NCBI RefSeq assembly: GCF_002443155.1
Contig: NZ_CP023667.1
Span: forward strand, 2,976,001-3,040,000
Source of the DNA: Alcaligenes faecalis
Lineage (GTDB): Bacteria; Pseudomonadota; Gammaproteobacteria; Burkholderiales; Burkholderiaceae_B
Length of the DNA stretch: 64,000 bases
Direction: 5' to 3'
In this document: in pieces, positions 27,052 to 36,474 of the stretch
Layout of the letters: each line of letters opens with the position of its first letter
How positions within the stretch are numbered: the stretch's first letter is position 1
Program-made: the position numbers and the translations under genes
The notes under the pieces: model-generated
Databases searched by the model: none
The model's input: only the letters and a program-made list of their open reading frames with translations
Told to the model about the DNA's origin: nothing

Positions 27052-28908
27052 TTATCTCTCTCCCTGGTCCAGCTCGCTATCGGCATTGCGCAGCACGATA
27101 TGGAATGTGGCTCCGCCCAGGCGCGAAGGCCCTTCTTCCAAACGGCCACCCAGGGCCGCCACAATATCGTGCGAGATCACCAACCCCAGGCCCACGCCTT
27201 GCCGGCGACTGGAGCTAAAGGGGGTAAACAGGCGCTGGCGGATTTCCGGACTCAGGCCGGGGCCGTTGTCGGAAACCACAATGCGCACATGCAACTGCTC
27301 GCTCATCACTTCAATACGAATGCGCCCCTGACGGCTCCCTTCCAGAGCATCAAGTGCATTACGCAGTAAATTCACCAGAACCTGTTCCAGGCGCACCGGC
27401 AAAGCCCATACACGCACAGATTCGTTCACGCCTTCCAGCTCCAGATCTACGCCCTGTGCCCTTGCCCGGTGTTCCAGCAACTGCCAGGCACTGTCCACGG
27501 CTGAGCGTACCCGTACCGGGCCCTCCTGCTCCTGGGGCTTGCGGGCGTAATGACACAACTGGGAGGTGATGCTGCCGATGCGTTGGGTCAATGTCTGGAT
27601 ACGAGACAGGTTCTGCCGGGCCGTTTCCGTCTGGCCCTGATCCAGCAAACGCAAGGTGTTGTCGGCATAGACCTCAATCGCCGCCACGGGCTGGTTGATT
27701 TCGTGAGCGACACCAGCCGTCACTTGCCCCAGAAAGGACAGTTTCTCGGCCTGCTCCAATTGCTCACGCAGATCACGCGCACGCGACCGGGCTTCTTGCA
27801 GGGCCTGCATCTCCTGTTCCAGGCGGCGACGCGCCACCTGCAACTGGGCAGTGCGGGACTCCACCGCTTCTTCAAGTGCATCACGCAGCAACTCCTGCCG
27901 CGCCTGGGCTTCTCGTCGCTGTTGACTGCGTTGCAGCGCCAAGGCCGTCAGCACCAGCGCCGCGAATAATAGTCCCATCACCGTCAGACGGGATTGAAAG
28001 GCCTGGGTCTGCAACGCGGCATCCATAGGAGCCATCGCGTGCAAAGTCCAATCACTGCCTGCGACTGGCTGCTGCACATGCAAAAAGCGCTCCTGCCCCA
28101 GTGTCCAGAAAGAGGCTCGTTCGCCGGAATCCGACATGCTCAAGCCCACTGAGTCCAAGGGCTCATTACCAAACTGCTGACTGGCCCGCAGCTTGACCAG
28201 TTGCTCGGGCCCGGCTTGATCCAGACTATGCAAACGCCAGTCCGGTTCACCGCTTAGCAGGATCACGCCATTGGGATCACTGACAAACATGCGATCGCCA
28301 TAACCTTCCCATTCTTTTTCCAGCAGATCGAATACCAGCTTGATGACGACCACACCAACCGGCTTGCCATCCTGATCTTGCACCATGCGTGAAATGTATA
28401 AACCCGCCTTGCCGCTGGCAGTACCCAAGGCAAAGTATTCAGCATGCCCCTGTTCCAGGGCTTTGGTGAAGTAAGGGCGGAAACCGTAGTGATTGCCCAC
28501 GAAGCTGTCGGGCTCCTGCCAGTTACTGGACACCAGCGTCTGCGAATGAATATCCAGCAGGTACAGAACAGGAGCGCCCGTATCTTCGGCCAATTGCTCG
28601 AACTTGCGATTCAAAGCCTCGGCATCACCATAGGCAGGATTGCCCATCAGGTATTGGCGCAGCGCCTCGTCCTGGGCCAGCGCAAAGGACAGGGTGCGAA
28701 ATTTGTCTCGGATCGTCCTGATCCAGCCCGCATTGCCGCGCATCAATGAGTCAAGCCGCTGCTCGCTTTGTGCCAGCAAGCGAGCCGTCCCCAAATCGGC
28801 CGAGCGCCAGAAGGCAAATAGCCCCAGTACGACGGCCAAGCTCAGCAGCAGCAACCATTCGAGCCTGAAGCGCCGCCGCATGCCCGAAGAAACCGGAATG
28901 GAGTTCAT
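27052..28908 (-). CDS. dctB: DctB-type C4-dicarboxylate sensor histidine kinase
   Basis: A 618-residue membrane sensor kinase. TM1 lies at about residues 17-35, then a periplasmic double-Cache/PAS sensor region of about 250 residues, and TM2 (LTVMGLLFAALVLTALAL). A coiled coil (REAQARQELLRDALEEAVES on to EQLEQAEKLSFLG) leads to the H-box GVAHEINQPVAAIEVYADNTL and an ATPase domain with N box (LLRNALDAL), SDNGPGL and GLGLVISHDIV. ATG 28908 has ACAGG upstream; earlier starts read into the dctA regulatory dyad. Divergent from dctA, so it should sense succinate, fumarate or malate. Confidence 0.87.
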   Translation of the reverse strand: MNSIPVSSGMRRRFRLEWLLLLSLAVVLGLFAFWRSADLGTARLLAQSEQRLDSLMRGNAGWIRTIRDKFRTLSFALAQDEALRQYLMGNPAYGDAEALNRKFEQLAEDTGAPVLYLLDIHSQTLVSSNWQEPDSFVGNHYGFRPYFTKALEQGHAEYFALGTASGKAGLYISRMVQDQDGKPVGVVVIKLVFDLLEKEWEGYGDRMFVSDPNGVILLSGEPDWRLHSLDQAGPEQLVKLRASQQFGNEPLDSVGLSMSDSGERASFWTLGQERFLHVQQPVAGSDWTLHAMAPMDAALQTQAFQSRLTVMGLLFAALVLTALALQRSQQRREAQARQELLRDALEEAVESRTAQLQVARRRLEQEMQALQEARSRARDLREQLEQAEKLSFLGQVTAGVAHEINQPVAAIEVYADNTLRLLDQGQTETARQNLSRIQTLTQRIGSITSQLCHYARKPQEQEGPVRVRSAVDSAWQLLEHRARAQGVDLELEGVNESVRVWALPVRLEQVLVNLLRNALDALEGSRQGRIRIEVMSEQLHVRIVVSDNGPGLSPEIRQRLFTPFSSSRRQGVGLGLVISHDIVAALGGRLEEGPSRLGGATFHIVLRNADSELDQGER

Positions 28909-28946
28909 GAAACCTGTGCGAAATATCGCCAAAAAATAGTAATAGC

Positions 28947-28964
28947 TGTGCGGATTTTCGCACA
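28947..28964. promoter_or_regulatory. Upstream activator dyad for DctD
   Basis: TGTGCG-GATTTT-CGCACA is a perfect inverted repeat about 70 bases before the dctA sigma-54 promoter; a related half-site TGTGCGAAA lies at about 28917. Position and symmetry fit an enhancer for the DctD helix-turn-helix; similar dyads are used in rhizobial dctA promoters. Confidence 0.65.
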
Positions 28965-29035
28965 CATCAGCCGCAAGCGGGAAAGTCTTCTGCCGGCAAG
29001 CCGCTTATTTACTGCTTTCCCCTTTGCGCACAGAT

Positions 29036-29050
29036 TGGCACGGATGTTGC
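29036..29050 (+). promoter_or_regulatory. Sigma-54 promoter of dctA
   Basis: TGGCAC-GGATG-TTGC matches the -24/-12 consensus fully, with the GG and GC pairs separated by 10 bases. It lies about 127 bases before the dctA start, downstream of the DctD dyad. Confidence 0.9.
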
Positions 29051-29176
29051 TTTAGTCATGAGCTTATGGGCCGGGACATGGATCCCGGCGAGCGTAAACC
29101 GCCTGCCTACACAAAATTCCAAGCAGGTCACCAGCCGACTGCCAGGTTGGCTACATCAAGTCACGGAGACGACATC

Positions 29177-30568
29177 ATGATGGATATAAGCACAGGAGAC
29201 CGTCCGGTACCGCAAAACGTCAGAATCAAGTGGTATCGGATTTTGTACGTACAGGTCATCATCGCCATCACTATCGGGATTTTGCTGGGCCATTTCTACC
29301 CCTCGCTGGGCGAGAGCATGAAACCCCTGGGCGATGCCTTCATCAAGCTGGTCAAGATGATTATTGCGCCCGTCATTTTCCTGACGGTAGCCACCGGCAT
29401 TGCCGCCATGACGGATCTGCAAAAAGTAGGCCGAGTGGTGGGCAAGGCCATGATTTACTTTCTGACCTTCTCCACGCTGGCCCTGATTGTGGGTCTGGTG
29501 GTCAGCAATATCGTGCAGCCCGGTCATGGCATGAACATTGACCCCGGCACCCTGGACCCCAGCTCTATCCAGGGCTACGTGCAGCAAGCCCATGACAGCA
29601 CGCTGACGGGCTTTTTGATGAACATCATCCCTGCCACCCTGATCAGCCCCTTTACCGGCGGCGACATCTTGCAGGTGCTGTTTGTGGCCGTGCTGTTTGG
29701 TATTGCCCTGGCCGCTGTGGGCGATCACGGCAAACCCGTGCTGAAACTGCTGCAAGCCTTGATGACGCCAGTTTTCAAGCTGGTAGCCATCCTGATGAAA
29801 GCCGCCCCCATCGGCGCCTTCGGTGCCATCTCTTTCACCATCGGTAAATACGGGATTGAATCCGTGTCCAGCCTGGCGCTACTGGTGGTGACTTTCTACG
29901 TCACCTCCGTGCTTTTTGTGCTGATCATTCTGGGTGCCGTGGCCCGCTACAACGGCTTTTCCATCACCAAGCTGATCCGCTACATCCGCGAAGAACTGCT
30001 GCTGGTGCTGGGTACCAGCTCCTCGGAAGCGGCTTTGCCTACCTTGATGCAGAAGATGGAACGCGCCGGGTGTGCCAAGTCGGTTGTGGGCCTGGTTGTA
30101 CCTACCGGCTACTCCTTCAACCTGGACGGCACCAATATCTACATGACCATGGCGGCCCTGTTCATCGCCCAGGCTTGTGATATTCCACTGACCTTGCAGC
30201 AGCAGGTTCTGCTATTGCTGGTTGCCATGCTCAGCTCCAAAGGGGCGGCGGGTGTGACGGGTGCCGGTTTCATTACCCTGGCGGCCACCCTGTCCGTGGT
30301 GCCTTCAGTGCCTATCGCTGGCATGACCCTGATCCTGGGGATTGACCGCTTCATGTCCGAATGCCGTGCGCTGACCAATTTGGTAGGCAATGCGGTTGCC
30401 ACCATTGTGGTCGCCCGCTGGGAAGGCGAACTGGATGCCGATCAACTTAACAGCGCCATGAATGGCGAGCTGCCACCACTGGATACCAGTGTCACCTTGC
30501 ATCAGCGTGGTGAAATGGAGATTCCCGCTCAAGAGGCCAGCGAGCCACGTGCGACCGTTGCTGCCTGA
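29177..30568 (+). CDS. dctA: C4-dicarboxylate:cation symporter DctA
   Basis: A 463-residue dicarboxylate/amino acid:cation symporter of the glutamate transporter fold. It contains the conserved [17 protein letters not shown] region, the hairpin loop [18 protein letters not shown], and the TM7 motif [24 protein letters not shown] second hairpin, [19 protein letters not shown], is followed by the substrate-binding [16 protein letters not shown]. It imports succinate, fumarate and malate. The start at 29177 follows GGAGACGAC; longer upstream frames run through the sigma-54 promoter and are rejected. Regulated by the divergent dctBD pair. Confidence 0.93.
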   Translation: MMDISTGDRPVPQNVRIKWYRILYVQVIIAITIGILLGHFYPSLGESMKPLGDAFIKLVKMIIAPVIFLTVATGIAAMTDLQKVGRVVGKAMIYFLTFSTLALIVGLVVSNIVQPGHGMNIDPGTLDPSSIQGYVQQAHDSTLTGFLMNIIPATLISPFTGGDILQVLFVAVLFGIALAAVGDHGKPVLKLLQALMTPVFKLVAILMKAAPIGAFGAISFTIGKYGIESVSSLALLVVTFYVTSVLFVLIILGAVARYNGFSITKLIRYIREELLLVLGTSSSEAALPTLMQKMERAGCAKSVVGLVVPTGYSFNLDGTNIYMTMAALFIAQACDIPLTLQQQVLLLLVAMLSSKGAAGVTGAGFITLAATLSVVPSVPIAGMTLILGIDRFMSECRALTNLVGNAVATIVVARWEGELDADQLNSAMNGELPPLDTSVTLHQRGEMEIPAQEASEPRATVAA

Positions 30569-30583
30569 TTCGGGTACTTAAGA

Positions 30584-30619
30584 AGAAAGGCCGGTTTTCC
30601 ATTGAAAACCGGCCTTTTT
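30584..30619 (+). terminator. Intrinsic terminator after dctA
   Basis: AAAGGCCGGTTTTC with loop CATTG and its full complement, ending in TTTTT. It lies 16 bases after the dctA stop. Confidence 0.93.
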
Positions 30620-30814
30620 CTTGCCTGCTTGTTCCTGCGAACCTGCTCCTGCAGGCTCGTTCCGGCCATTTCGCTTTAGCTTCTTCAACCTGTCACTGAC
30701 CGCCCTGAAGGGAGGAAAGATGCCGTCGATAAAACGCTCAAACGCCCGGCAAGTCACTGAGTAAGCGTCACGCGCTCCAACAGCCACTACATCGACTGCT
30801 GATAACTTGATCAA

Positions 30815-31498
30815 TCAGGCCGAAGGAAAACGCACTATCTCGCACTCTGGAGTCCAGGCGGGATATTTATCCATGATGCTCAAGAACAAGGGGCTTGTCT
30901 GAAACTTCAACAGCCAGGCTGACAAGGCTGACCAGGGCTGGGCATCAAACCAGGCCCGATCCACCTGTGCGAATTGCCGCACAAACGGTGCAATCGCCAA
31001 ATCGGCTAGACACGGGCGCCGGCCCATCAAATAGCCCTGCTCCTCAATACGTGCATTCAACCCCATCAATTGTTCGCTGGCCTGTGCCCGGTGCTGGGCC
31101 GAGAAACTGGACGCATCGGTGAAGGCGTCGTCACCCGTATGACGGTCCGGGTACTTGTAGCAATCCAGATGCTTCTTGAAAGGCCCGTCATTGGCCGCAA
31201 CCAGGGCCAGCATTTGCTCGGTGCTGCCTTGCTCAGGCTGCAAATAATTCTGGGGGTCCTGAATGCCCAGGGCCCAATGCATGATATCCAGGCTCTCGTC
31301 GATGACCTTGCTATCAGGCAGGACCAACACGGGCACAGTGGCCTTGGAAGAGGCCAGGCGCAGGGCCTCGGGTTTGTCGCGCAGTACAACTTCGCGCAAC
31401 TGACAAGTTACGCCGCTGGCTGCAATAGCCAACCGTGCCCGCATGGCATAGGGGCAACGGCGAAAGGAATACAAAATGGGCAGATCAGATAAGGACAT
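30815..31498 (-). CDS. Glutathione S-transferase-like protein
   Basis: A 227-residue protein with a thioredoxin-like N-terminal domain (ILYSFRRCPYAMRARLAIAASG, with the Cys-Pro-Tyr of omega/GrxB-like GSTs, about residues 7-28, and the cis-Pro region ATVPVLVLPDSKVIDESLDI). A helical C-terminal GST domain follows (GYLMGRRPCLADLAIAPFVRQFA). Such proteins use glutathione for thiol transfer or conjugation. The ATG at 31498 begins at the usual GST N terminus and has GGGA upstream; an earlier ATG at 31555 adds 19 residues. Monocistronic; target unknown. Confidence 0.83.
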   Translation of the reverse strand: MSLSDLPILYSFRRCPYAMRARLAIAASGVTCQLREVVLRDKPEALRLASSKATVPVLVLPDSKVIDESLDIMHWALGIQDPQNYLQPEQGSTEQMLALVAANDGPFKKHLDCYKYPDRHTGDDAFTDASSFSAQHRAQASEQLMGLNARIEEQGYLMGRRPCLADLAIAPFVRQFAQVDRAWFDAQPWSALSAWLLKFQTSPLFLSIMDKYPAWTPECEIVRFPSA

Positions 31499-31646
31499 GC
31501 TCAATCCCGTTAAAAAGCCGCGCCACAGGCACGGACTTAAAGCGCTGGCGCTCATGCAAAGCGCCCTTCTGTAGCAGAAGGGCGGACTATAAACGACGCA
31601 GCGCCAGAATCAAGCTAGTAGAGGTAACACAGTGGCCCGACCAGGG

Positions 31647-32654
31647 CTAGGCGTCCTTGCCTTGCTGAGCCAGCAGGCGTTGTTCTTCCGCCTTGCGACG
31701 GGCGGCTTCACGGCGCTCGGTCAACTCGTCCATGCTGACGCCAATGTGACGCTCTTCACGCTCGCGCGCCAAAGCCACTTGCTTTTGACGCTCGCGGAAA
31801 CGCTCGATCTGCTCGGGGGAACTGTGGCCGTGGCAGTAGGGACAGCTGACACCTTCTTCGAACTGAGGCGAGGCTTTTTCCTCTTCGCTGATAGGCATGC
31901 GGCAAGCACGACAGAAGTCGTAATCACCGGGTTCCAGACCGTGACGTACCGATACGCGCTCGTCGAACACAAAGCAGTCACCATCCCACAGGCTTTCTGC
32001 CGCTGGAATCTCTTCCAGGTATTTCAGAATGCCGCCTTGCAGGTGGTAAACCTGATCAAAGCCTTGCGAACGCATGAAGGCCGTGGATTTTTCACAGCGG
32101 ATACCGCCGGTACAGAACATGGCCACGCGCGGCTTGCCATGCAAAACGCCGCCTTCCTTGGACTGCTCGGCCACCCACTGCGGAAACTCGGTAAAACTTT
32201 GGGTCTTGGGGTTGATGGCGCGGTTAAAAGTGCCAATACCCACTTCGTAATCGTTACGGGTATCCACCACCACCACGTCCGGATCGCTGATCAGGGCATT
32301 CCAGTCTTCGGGAGCAACGTACTCGCCCACCATCTCGGCGGTTTTCAGATCCGGTACGCCCAGGGTAACGATCTCTTTTTTCAGCTTCACCTTGAGGCGG
32401 TAAAACGGAGCCTTGTCGGAATAGGATTCTTTATGCACCAGGCCAGAAATACGTGGATCGGAGTTCAGATATGCCAAGACGGCACGAATACCCTCCTGAG
32501 GGCCGGCAATCGTGCCGTTAATCCCTTCGCGCGCCAGCAACAGCGTGCCCTTGACCTCGTGCTGCTCGCAAAAAGCAAACAAGGGGTCGCGCATTTGGGC
32601 GAAATCGGGCAATTCCACGAACTTATATAAAGCCGCGATCAGGTAGGTAGACAT
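31647..32654 (-). CDS. trhO: tRNA uridine(34) 5-hydroxylase TrhO (rhodanese family)
   Basis: A 335-residue YceA/UPF0176 protein. TrhO makes 5-hydroxyuridine at the wobble position of certain tRNAs independently of prephenate. An N-terminal acylphosphatase-like domain ([39 protein letters not shown]) is followed by a rhodanese domain ([22 protein letters not shown]) with active-site Cys in [12 protein letters not shown]. The C-terminal Cys pairs ([20 protein letters not shown]) are also family features. Start at 32654 is the conserved [12 protein letters not shown]; the upstream frame to 32720 is not conserved-looking. Confidence 0.9.
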   Translation of the reverse strand: MSTYLIAALYKFVELPDFAQMRDPLFAFCEQHEVKGTLLLAREGINGTIAGPQEGIRAVLAYLNSDPRISGLVHKESYSDKAPFYRLKVKLKKEIVTLGVPDLKTAEMVGEYVAPEDWNALISDPDVVVVDTRNDYEVGIGTFNRAINPKTQSFTEFPQWVAEQSKEGGVLHGKPRVAMFCTGGIRCEKSTAFMRSQGFDQVYHLQGGILKYLEEIPAAESLWDGDCFVFDERVSVRHGLEPGDYDFCRACRMPISEEEKASPQFEEGVSCPYCHGHSSPEQIERFRERQKQVALAREREERHIGVSMDELTERREAARRKAEEQRLLAQQGKDA

Positions 32655-32866
32655 AGGTAAACGAATTCTCTGGATAGAAGCGGTGGCGCAGCCCGCAGGC
32701 GGTAGGACAGCGTAGGCCATCGTACACTATACGCGACTGATACCCCTTGGGCCTTTGACGCTCGTCAAAAAAATAGGGCGGGCCGGGGATTCAACTTTAA
32801 AATCATAACGCTAAAGCCGTCAGGCCGCATCTGGCCCCGGTCCCTGTTTCACTTTGCACGAGAGCT

Positions 32867-33970
32867 ATGGATTCCGTAACACAAGCAGTCCTCGGTGCCA
32901 GCATCTGCGGCTCCCTCCTCGGGCGGCAGTATGGCCGCAAGGCGGTCCTGTCCGGTGCCATCATCGCCACCCTGCCCGATCTGGATGTCTTCATTCAATA
33001 TGGAGACCCGATTACCTCCATGGTCAGTCATCGCGGTTTCTCGCACTCTTTGTTTGTGCTGAGTGCCGCAGGCATCTTGGTCACCCTTTTGTGGCGACTG
33101 CTGTTTCCACAGGCACGTGCCTCTGCGGGGAGGCTGGGGTTGGCGGTCTGGCTGGCCCTGATTACCCACCCGCTGCTGGATGCCTTTACCAGTTACGGAA
33201 CGCAATTGCTGTGGCCTTTGGCCGCTACCCCGGCAACCTGGTCCAGCATCTTCATTATTGACCCGCTCTATACCGTGCCCTTACTGATCGCCACGATCAT
33301 AGGCTTGATACGTGGGCCGGTACCCGCAACGATACGGGCCTGCAACTGGGCCTTGCTCTTGAGCAGTCTGTATCTGGCGGCCTCGGTAGGTGCCAAGTTC
33401 TGGGCCGAGCAACAGGCGACCACACAGCTCAAACAAGAGCAGGTGGAAATCGCACGGGTATACTCCGCCGCCCAACCCATGAACATCCTGCTCTGGCGTG
33501 TACTGGTGCGCGACACACAGGACCGGGAATGCGAAGTCATGGTGGGCCTGCTGGACCGGCTGCGTGCACCCAAGGGGCATCAATATGAATCCCTGTGCCT
33601 GCCCGTTCATAGCGACTACACTCAGTTGTTCCCGCCTTTGAAGCAGCTGGAGCAACTACGCTGGTTTTCGGACGATTGGCTGCGCTACGACATCATCGAT
33701 GACCTGCTGGTGGTCAGTGATATACGCATGAGCCTGGGCCCTGGCCAGTACAGTTTCCGCTTTGTTGTAGCCGAACGCATTGCCGACGACACCTGGTTGC
33801 CGGTGATTCCGTATCGTTGGGCCAGTGGTCACAATATTGCTTTGCTAAAGCCCGTTCTGCGTCGTATTTGGGAGCCGATTCCGCCGCTACCGCTACAAGA
33901 ATGGGCCAAACGCATTGACGCCGGTGTGCCTATTCCCAGGGCAACCCCAGACTTCCAGGCCATGGATTAA
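32867..33970 (+). CDS. YdjM-like membrane-bound metal-dependent hydrolase
   Basis: A 367-residue inner-membrane protein of the DUF457/YdjM family. The N-terminal MDSVTQAVLGASICGSLLG and the histidine/aspartate-rich motifs LPDLDVFIQYGDP and SHRGFSHSLFVLSAAG, then THPLLDAFTSYGTQLLWPL, are the presumed metal-binding signature. Four or five membrane segments lie in the first 190 residues and a soluble C-terminal half follows. The reaction is not known. Transcribed alone, with a GC-rich hairpin at 34009-34041 after it. Confidence 0.8.
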   Translation: MDSVTQAVLGASICGSLLGRQYGRKAVLSGAIIATLPDLDVFIQYGDPITSMVSHRGFSHSLFVLSAAGILVTLLWRLLFPQARASAGRLGLAVWLALITHPLLDAFTSYGTQLLWPLAATPATWSSIFIIDPLYTVPLLIATIIGLIRGPVPATIRACNWALLLSSLYLAASVGAKFWAEQQATTQLKQEQVEIARVYSAAQPMNILLWRVLVRDTQDRECEVMVGLLDRLRAPKGHQYESLCLPVHSDYTQLFPPLKQLEQLRWFSDDWLRYDIIDDLLVVSDIRMSLGPGQYSFRFVVAERIADDTWLPVIPYRWASGHNIALLKPVLRRIWEPIPPLPLQEWAKRIDAGVPIPRATPDFQAMD

Positions 33971-34008
33971 GCAAAGCCCAAAACCAGTGATGGAGACGGA
34001 CCTGTGCA

Positions 34009-34041
34009 GGGCGGGCATAGCAAACTCTTGCTAACCCGCCC
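34009..34041 (+). terminator. Two-part hairpin between ydjM-like and lipoprotein genes
   Basis: GGGCGGG pairs with CCCGCCC around an inner AGCAA / TTGCT stem. There is no T tract after it, so it may be a poor terminator or another structured element. Confidence 0.4.
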
Positions 34042-34182
34042 GGCCGCGTGTAGTACGCACTCCTGAAACATAAGGTCCTAGCTTGATACAAAATACGAAG
34101 TGGTGAAGCTAAAAAGTTGCGTCCTGCCCGATAGGGGTTATAACGCATTGCCAACGCATCAAAAGCATCAATCACTTTCATC

Positions 34183-35136
34183 ATGAATTTAAAAAAAATA
34201 TCTGTTTTCGCCACGCTGGGCCTTTGCATCGCTATTGCGGGCTGCAACAGCGAAGAAGCGACAGAAGCACCATCTCAAGCGGTCTCGTCCGAGCAAGGCT
34301 TTATCCAGAAATACAATGCCTATGTTGAAGTCGCCAATAGCTTGCATACGCCTTTCTACCGTGCGCTTTCCGATTATCAAACCGTCTACGAGCCTGCCGT
34401 GCGCTCAGGCAAGAAACTGGATAACTATTCCGTTGTTTCACTGGTAAGCATCAAGAACACCCAGGAAAAACTGAAATCCGCCTTGGCACTGGAAGCCAAC
34501 ATGCCGGAAATAGATGGACCAGCAAAGCAGTTTGACGACTCCTTGACCAAGCTGGCACCTCTCAATTCCGAGTTGAACAACTATGCCGAATCAAAAGAGT
34601 TTCTGACGGATGGCGGCAAGAAGGCAGCCGACAATAACGAGGCGTTCGTCAGCGCCCTGACAGAAGTCGTACAGGCAGAGGCTGCATTTCTCCAAGGTAT
34701 TCAGAAACAGGATGAGATAAACATCCAGACCTCTTTCGATAAAGCTCCCAAGGACTCAATGGAGCATTACCGTTTGGGTGCCGTGCTGTTCAGCAAGCAG
34801 GCCATGAACAAGGTCGATGCTATTTTCGAGCAGCAGGGAGCAAAAGAGAGCATTCCCCCCTTCCAGGAAAGTCTTGACCAGGCAGCCGCGATGATCAGCA
34901 ACTGGGATAAAAAATTCAAGGAAGAAACGCCGCAAGGATGCCCAAGAATCATGTCGAAAATGAATGAATTCCTGGCTCAGGGCAGAAGCGTCATCCAGCA
35001 TGCCTCTGAAGGCAATTACGTACCTCAGCAAGGCTCGATCAGCTGGCAGATCAATAACCCCATAAAAAATGACGCCAGCAGCTTGCAATTGAAATTCAAT
35101 GCAATGATCGGGGCGCTTAACTATCCCCGTTGCTAA
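34183..35136 (+). CDS. DUF3829-type lipoprotein (YiiG-like)
   Basis: A 317-residue lipoprotein: a signal peptide with lipobox AIAGC at about residue 20, then a mostly helical body. The arrangement (FIQKYNAYVEVANSLHTPFYRALSDY near the N terminus, QGCPRIMSKMNEFLAQGRSVI near the C terminus) resembles the DUF3829/YiiG family of unknown function. Base composition is visibly more AT-rich and codon choice less GC-biased than in neighbouring genes, which hints at later acquisition. It is transcribed alone; a short GC hairpin with TTTTT at 35280-35298 may end it. Confidence 0.65.
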   Translation: MNLKKISVFATLGLCIAIAGCNSEEATEAPSQAVSSEQGFIQKYNAYVEVANSLHTPFYRALSDYQTVYEPAVRSGKKLDNYSVVSLVSIKNTQEKLKSALALEANMPEIDGPAKQFDDSLTKLAPLNSELNNYAESKEFLTDGGKKAADNNEAFVSALTEVVQAEAAFLQGIQKQDEINIQTSFDKAPKDSMEHYRLGAVLFSKQAMNKVDAIFEQQGAKESIPPFQESLDQAAAMISNWDKKFKEETPQGCPRIMSKMNEFLAQGRSVIQHASEGNYVPQQGSISWQINNPIKNDASSLQLKFNAMIGALNYPRC

Positions 35137-35279
35137 TGCCACCCAGAGACTGAGCTTGAAGCCGTATATCTGGCGTCAGGCTCCAGTCTCAATGCAGGCA
35201 GTCATGCTGGCTCTGGCCGGCACGCTTTGTATTGAAGCGACCTACACAATCAGCACCCACGCTGCGCCTTTGGCTTAGT

Positions 35280-35298
35280 GCCTCCGAGGGGGCTTTTT
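35280..35298 (+). terminator. Possible short terminator after the lipoprotein gene
   Basis: GCCTC-CGAG-GGGGC followed by TTTTT, with one G-T pair. Small but correctly placed about 145 bases after the stop codon. Confidence 0.4.
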
Positions 35299-35338
35299 AC
35301 CGGGGGCGCCGAGCTTTGGGGCAGCACGGCGACAAAAA

Positions 35339-35366
35339 AAACCCTGGACGATTACGTCCAGGGTTT
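35339..35366 (-). terminator. Intrinsic terminator of the DUF4168 gene
   Basis: AAACCCTGGACG-ATTA-CGTCCAGGGTTT, followed on the minus strand by a run of T residues (A run at about 35334-35341). It lies about 70 bases after the stop of the minus-strand gene. Confidence 0.88.
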
Positions 35367-35437
35367 AAATTTACCCACTACGGTCACTACAAAATGACAC
35401 CCGGCGCTCTGTCAAACCCGAGGATCACAAACAAGCC

Positions 35438-35821
35438 TTACTTCAGCATCCCTTCAACACGCTGGCGCAAGGCCGGGTCCTGCTGAATCGCCAGACTGAT
35501 ACCGTTGTAGTCCGCCAGATCCATGCCATTGGCACTGACCACGCCTACCAGGCGCTGGTCGGCTTCCTGAACAATAGCCTGACGCTCTGCATCACTTTTG
35601 GCCGCATCCAGACGCGGCTGATATTCCGAAGCAGTTTGAGCGACCTTCTTGTAGGTGCGCGCATATTGCTCCAGCTGAGAATCCGTAGGTTTAACGACCT
35701 GGGTGGCAGCAGGGGCTGCCGAGTTGGCCGGAGCCGCATTGCCCTGGGCCATCGCAAAAGGGCTGTACATGCCAAATGCGACTGCGGTAGCAGCAAGAAA
35801 AGCTTTAACTGAGGGCTGCAT
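35438..35821 (-). CDS. DUF4168 secreted protein
   Basis: A 127-residue exported protein: signal peptide to about residue 25 (SPFAMAQ), an Ala/Asn/Pro-rich linker, then a helical domain (PTDSQLEQYARTYKKVAQTASEYQPRL to GISLAIQQDPALRQRVEGML) matching the DUF4168 family of unknown function. AGGAGG lies just before the ATG. Well-formed terminator after it. It is probably periplasmic; no function can be given. Confidence 0.75.
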   Translation of the reverse strand: MQPSVKAFLAATAVAFGMYSPFAMAQGNAAPANSAAPAATQVVKPTDSQLEQYARTYKKVAQTASEYQPRLDAAKSDAERQAIVQEADQRLVGVVSANGMDLADYNGISLAIQQDPALRQRVEGMLK

Positions 35822-35937
35822 GGATAGAACCTCCTAAACAGAGTCAATGAACGATCATCATGACAAGAGCGGCAGCAGCTTACAAGTTTCTCAATGTAGT
35901 TTCGTGTATCTGCATGCCACCCTTCCCGTTACAGACT

Positions 35938-36357
35938 TCAGTCGCGCGAGTAAGGACGTCCGTTAAAGTCCACGGTTACCAAATTGCCGTCCATCTGGCC
36001 CATGCCGGGTGAATTGGCGGGCATGCCGGGCGCGGCCACCCCACGCACACTGCCATCATTCATCATGCGTTTGACGACCTTGGCAGGCACATGGCCTTCA
36101 ATCAATTGCCCCGTCTCTTCAATCATCGCGGTGTGGCAGGACGCCAGGTTCTCCGGCACTCTCAAAAGCCGCTTCACGTCTTGAATCTTCACGACCTTGA
36201 CCTCTTTGACCTCAAAGCCTTCATCGCGCATGTGCTGTGCCCAGCCCCCACAACAACCACAGTTAGGATCCTGGTACATCGTAATAACGGGACCCTCTGC
36301 CAACGCCATGGAACTGAAGGCCATCAGGCTGGCCGTCAACAATAAAGGTTTAATCAC
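35938..36357 (-). CDS. DUF411 metal-binding protein (CopG-like)
   Basis: A 139-residue exported protein of the DUF411 family, members of which are linked to copper resistance. After a signal peptide (residues 1-21, ending ALAEG), the motif YQDPNCGCCGGWAQHMRDEGFEV supplies a C-x-C-C cluster, and SCHTAMIEETGQLIEGHVPAKVV is a second conserved block. I set the start at a GTG (36357) because AGGAA lies 7 bases upstream and it begins the signal peptide; an ATG at 36435 would add 26 polar residues. Likely binds copper or another soft metal in the periplasm. Confidence 0.75.
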   Translation of the reverse strand: MIKPLLLTASLMAFSSMALAEGPVITMYQDPNCGCCGGWAQHMRDEGFEVKEVKVVKIQDVKRLLRVPENLASCHTAMIEETGQLIEGHVPAKVVKRMMNDGSVRGVAAPGMPANSPGMGQMDGNLVTVDFNGRPYSRD

Positions 36358-36474
36358 AATTACATTCCTGTTTTGCAGCGCCACAGCGCTCTGGTTGACA
36401 CTCTCATGCTCTTGACTAAGACTAGGTGCTCGCAAAAAAGTTTAACAAAACACACTAATTCGTCCTGATCCGTC

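Noticed and set aside
30578..30814. 78-residue open frame on the minus strand
   Set aside because: It runs through the intrinsic terminator of dctA and has no recognisable domain or good ribosome site.
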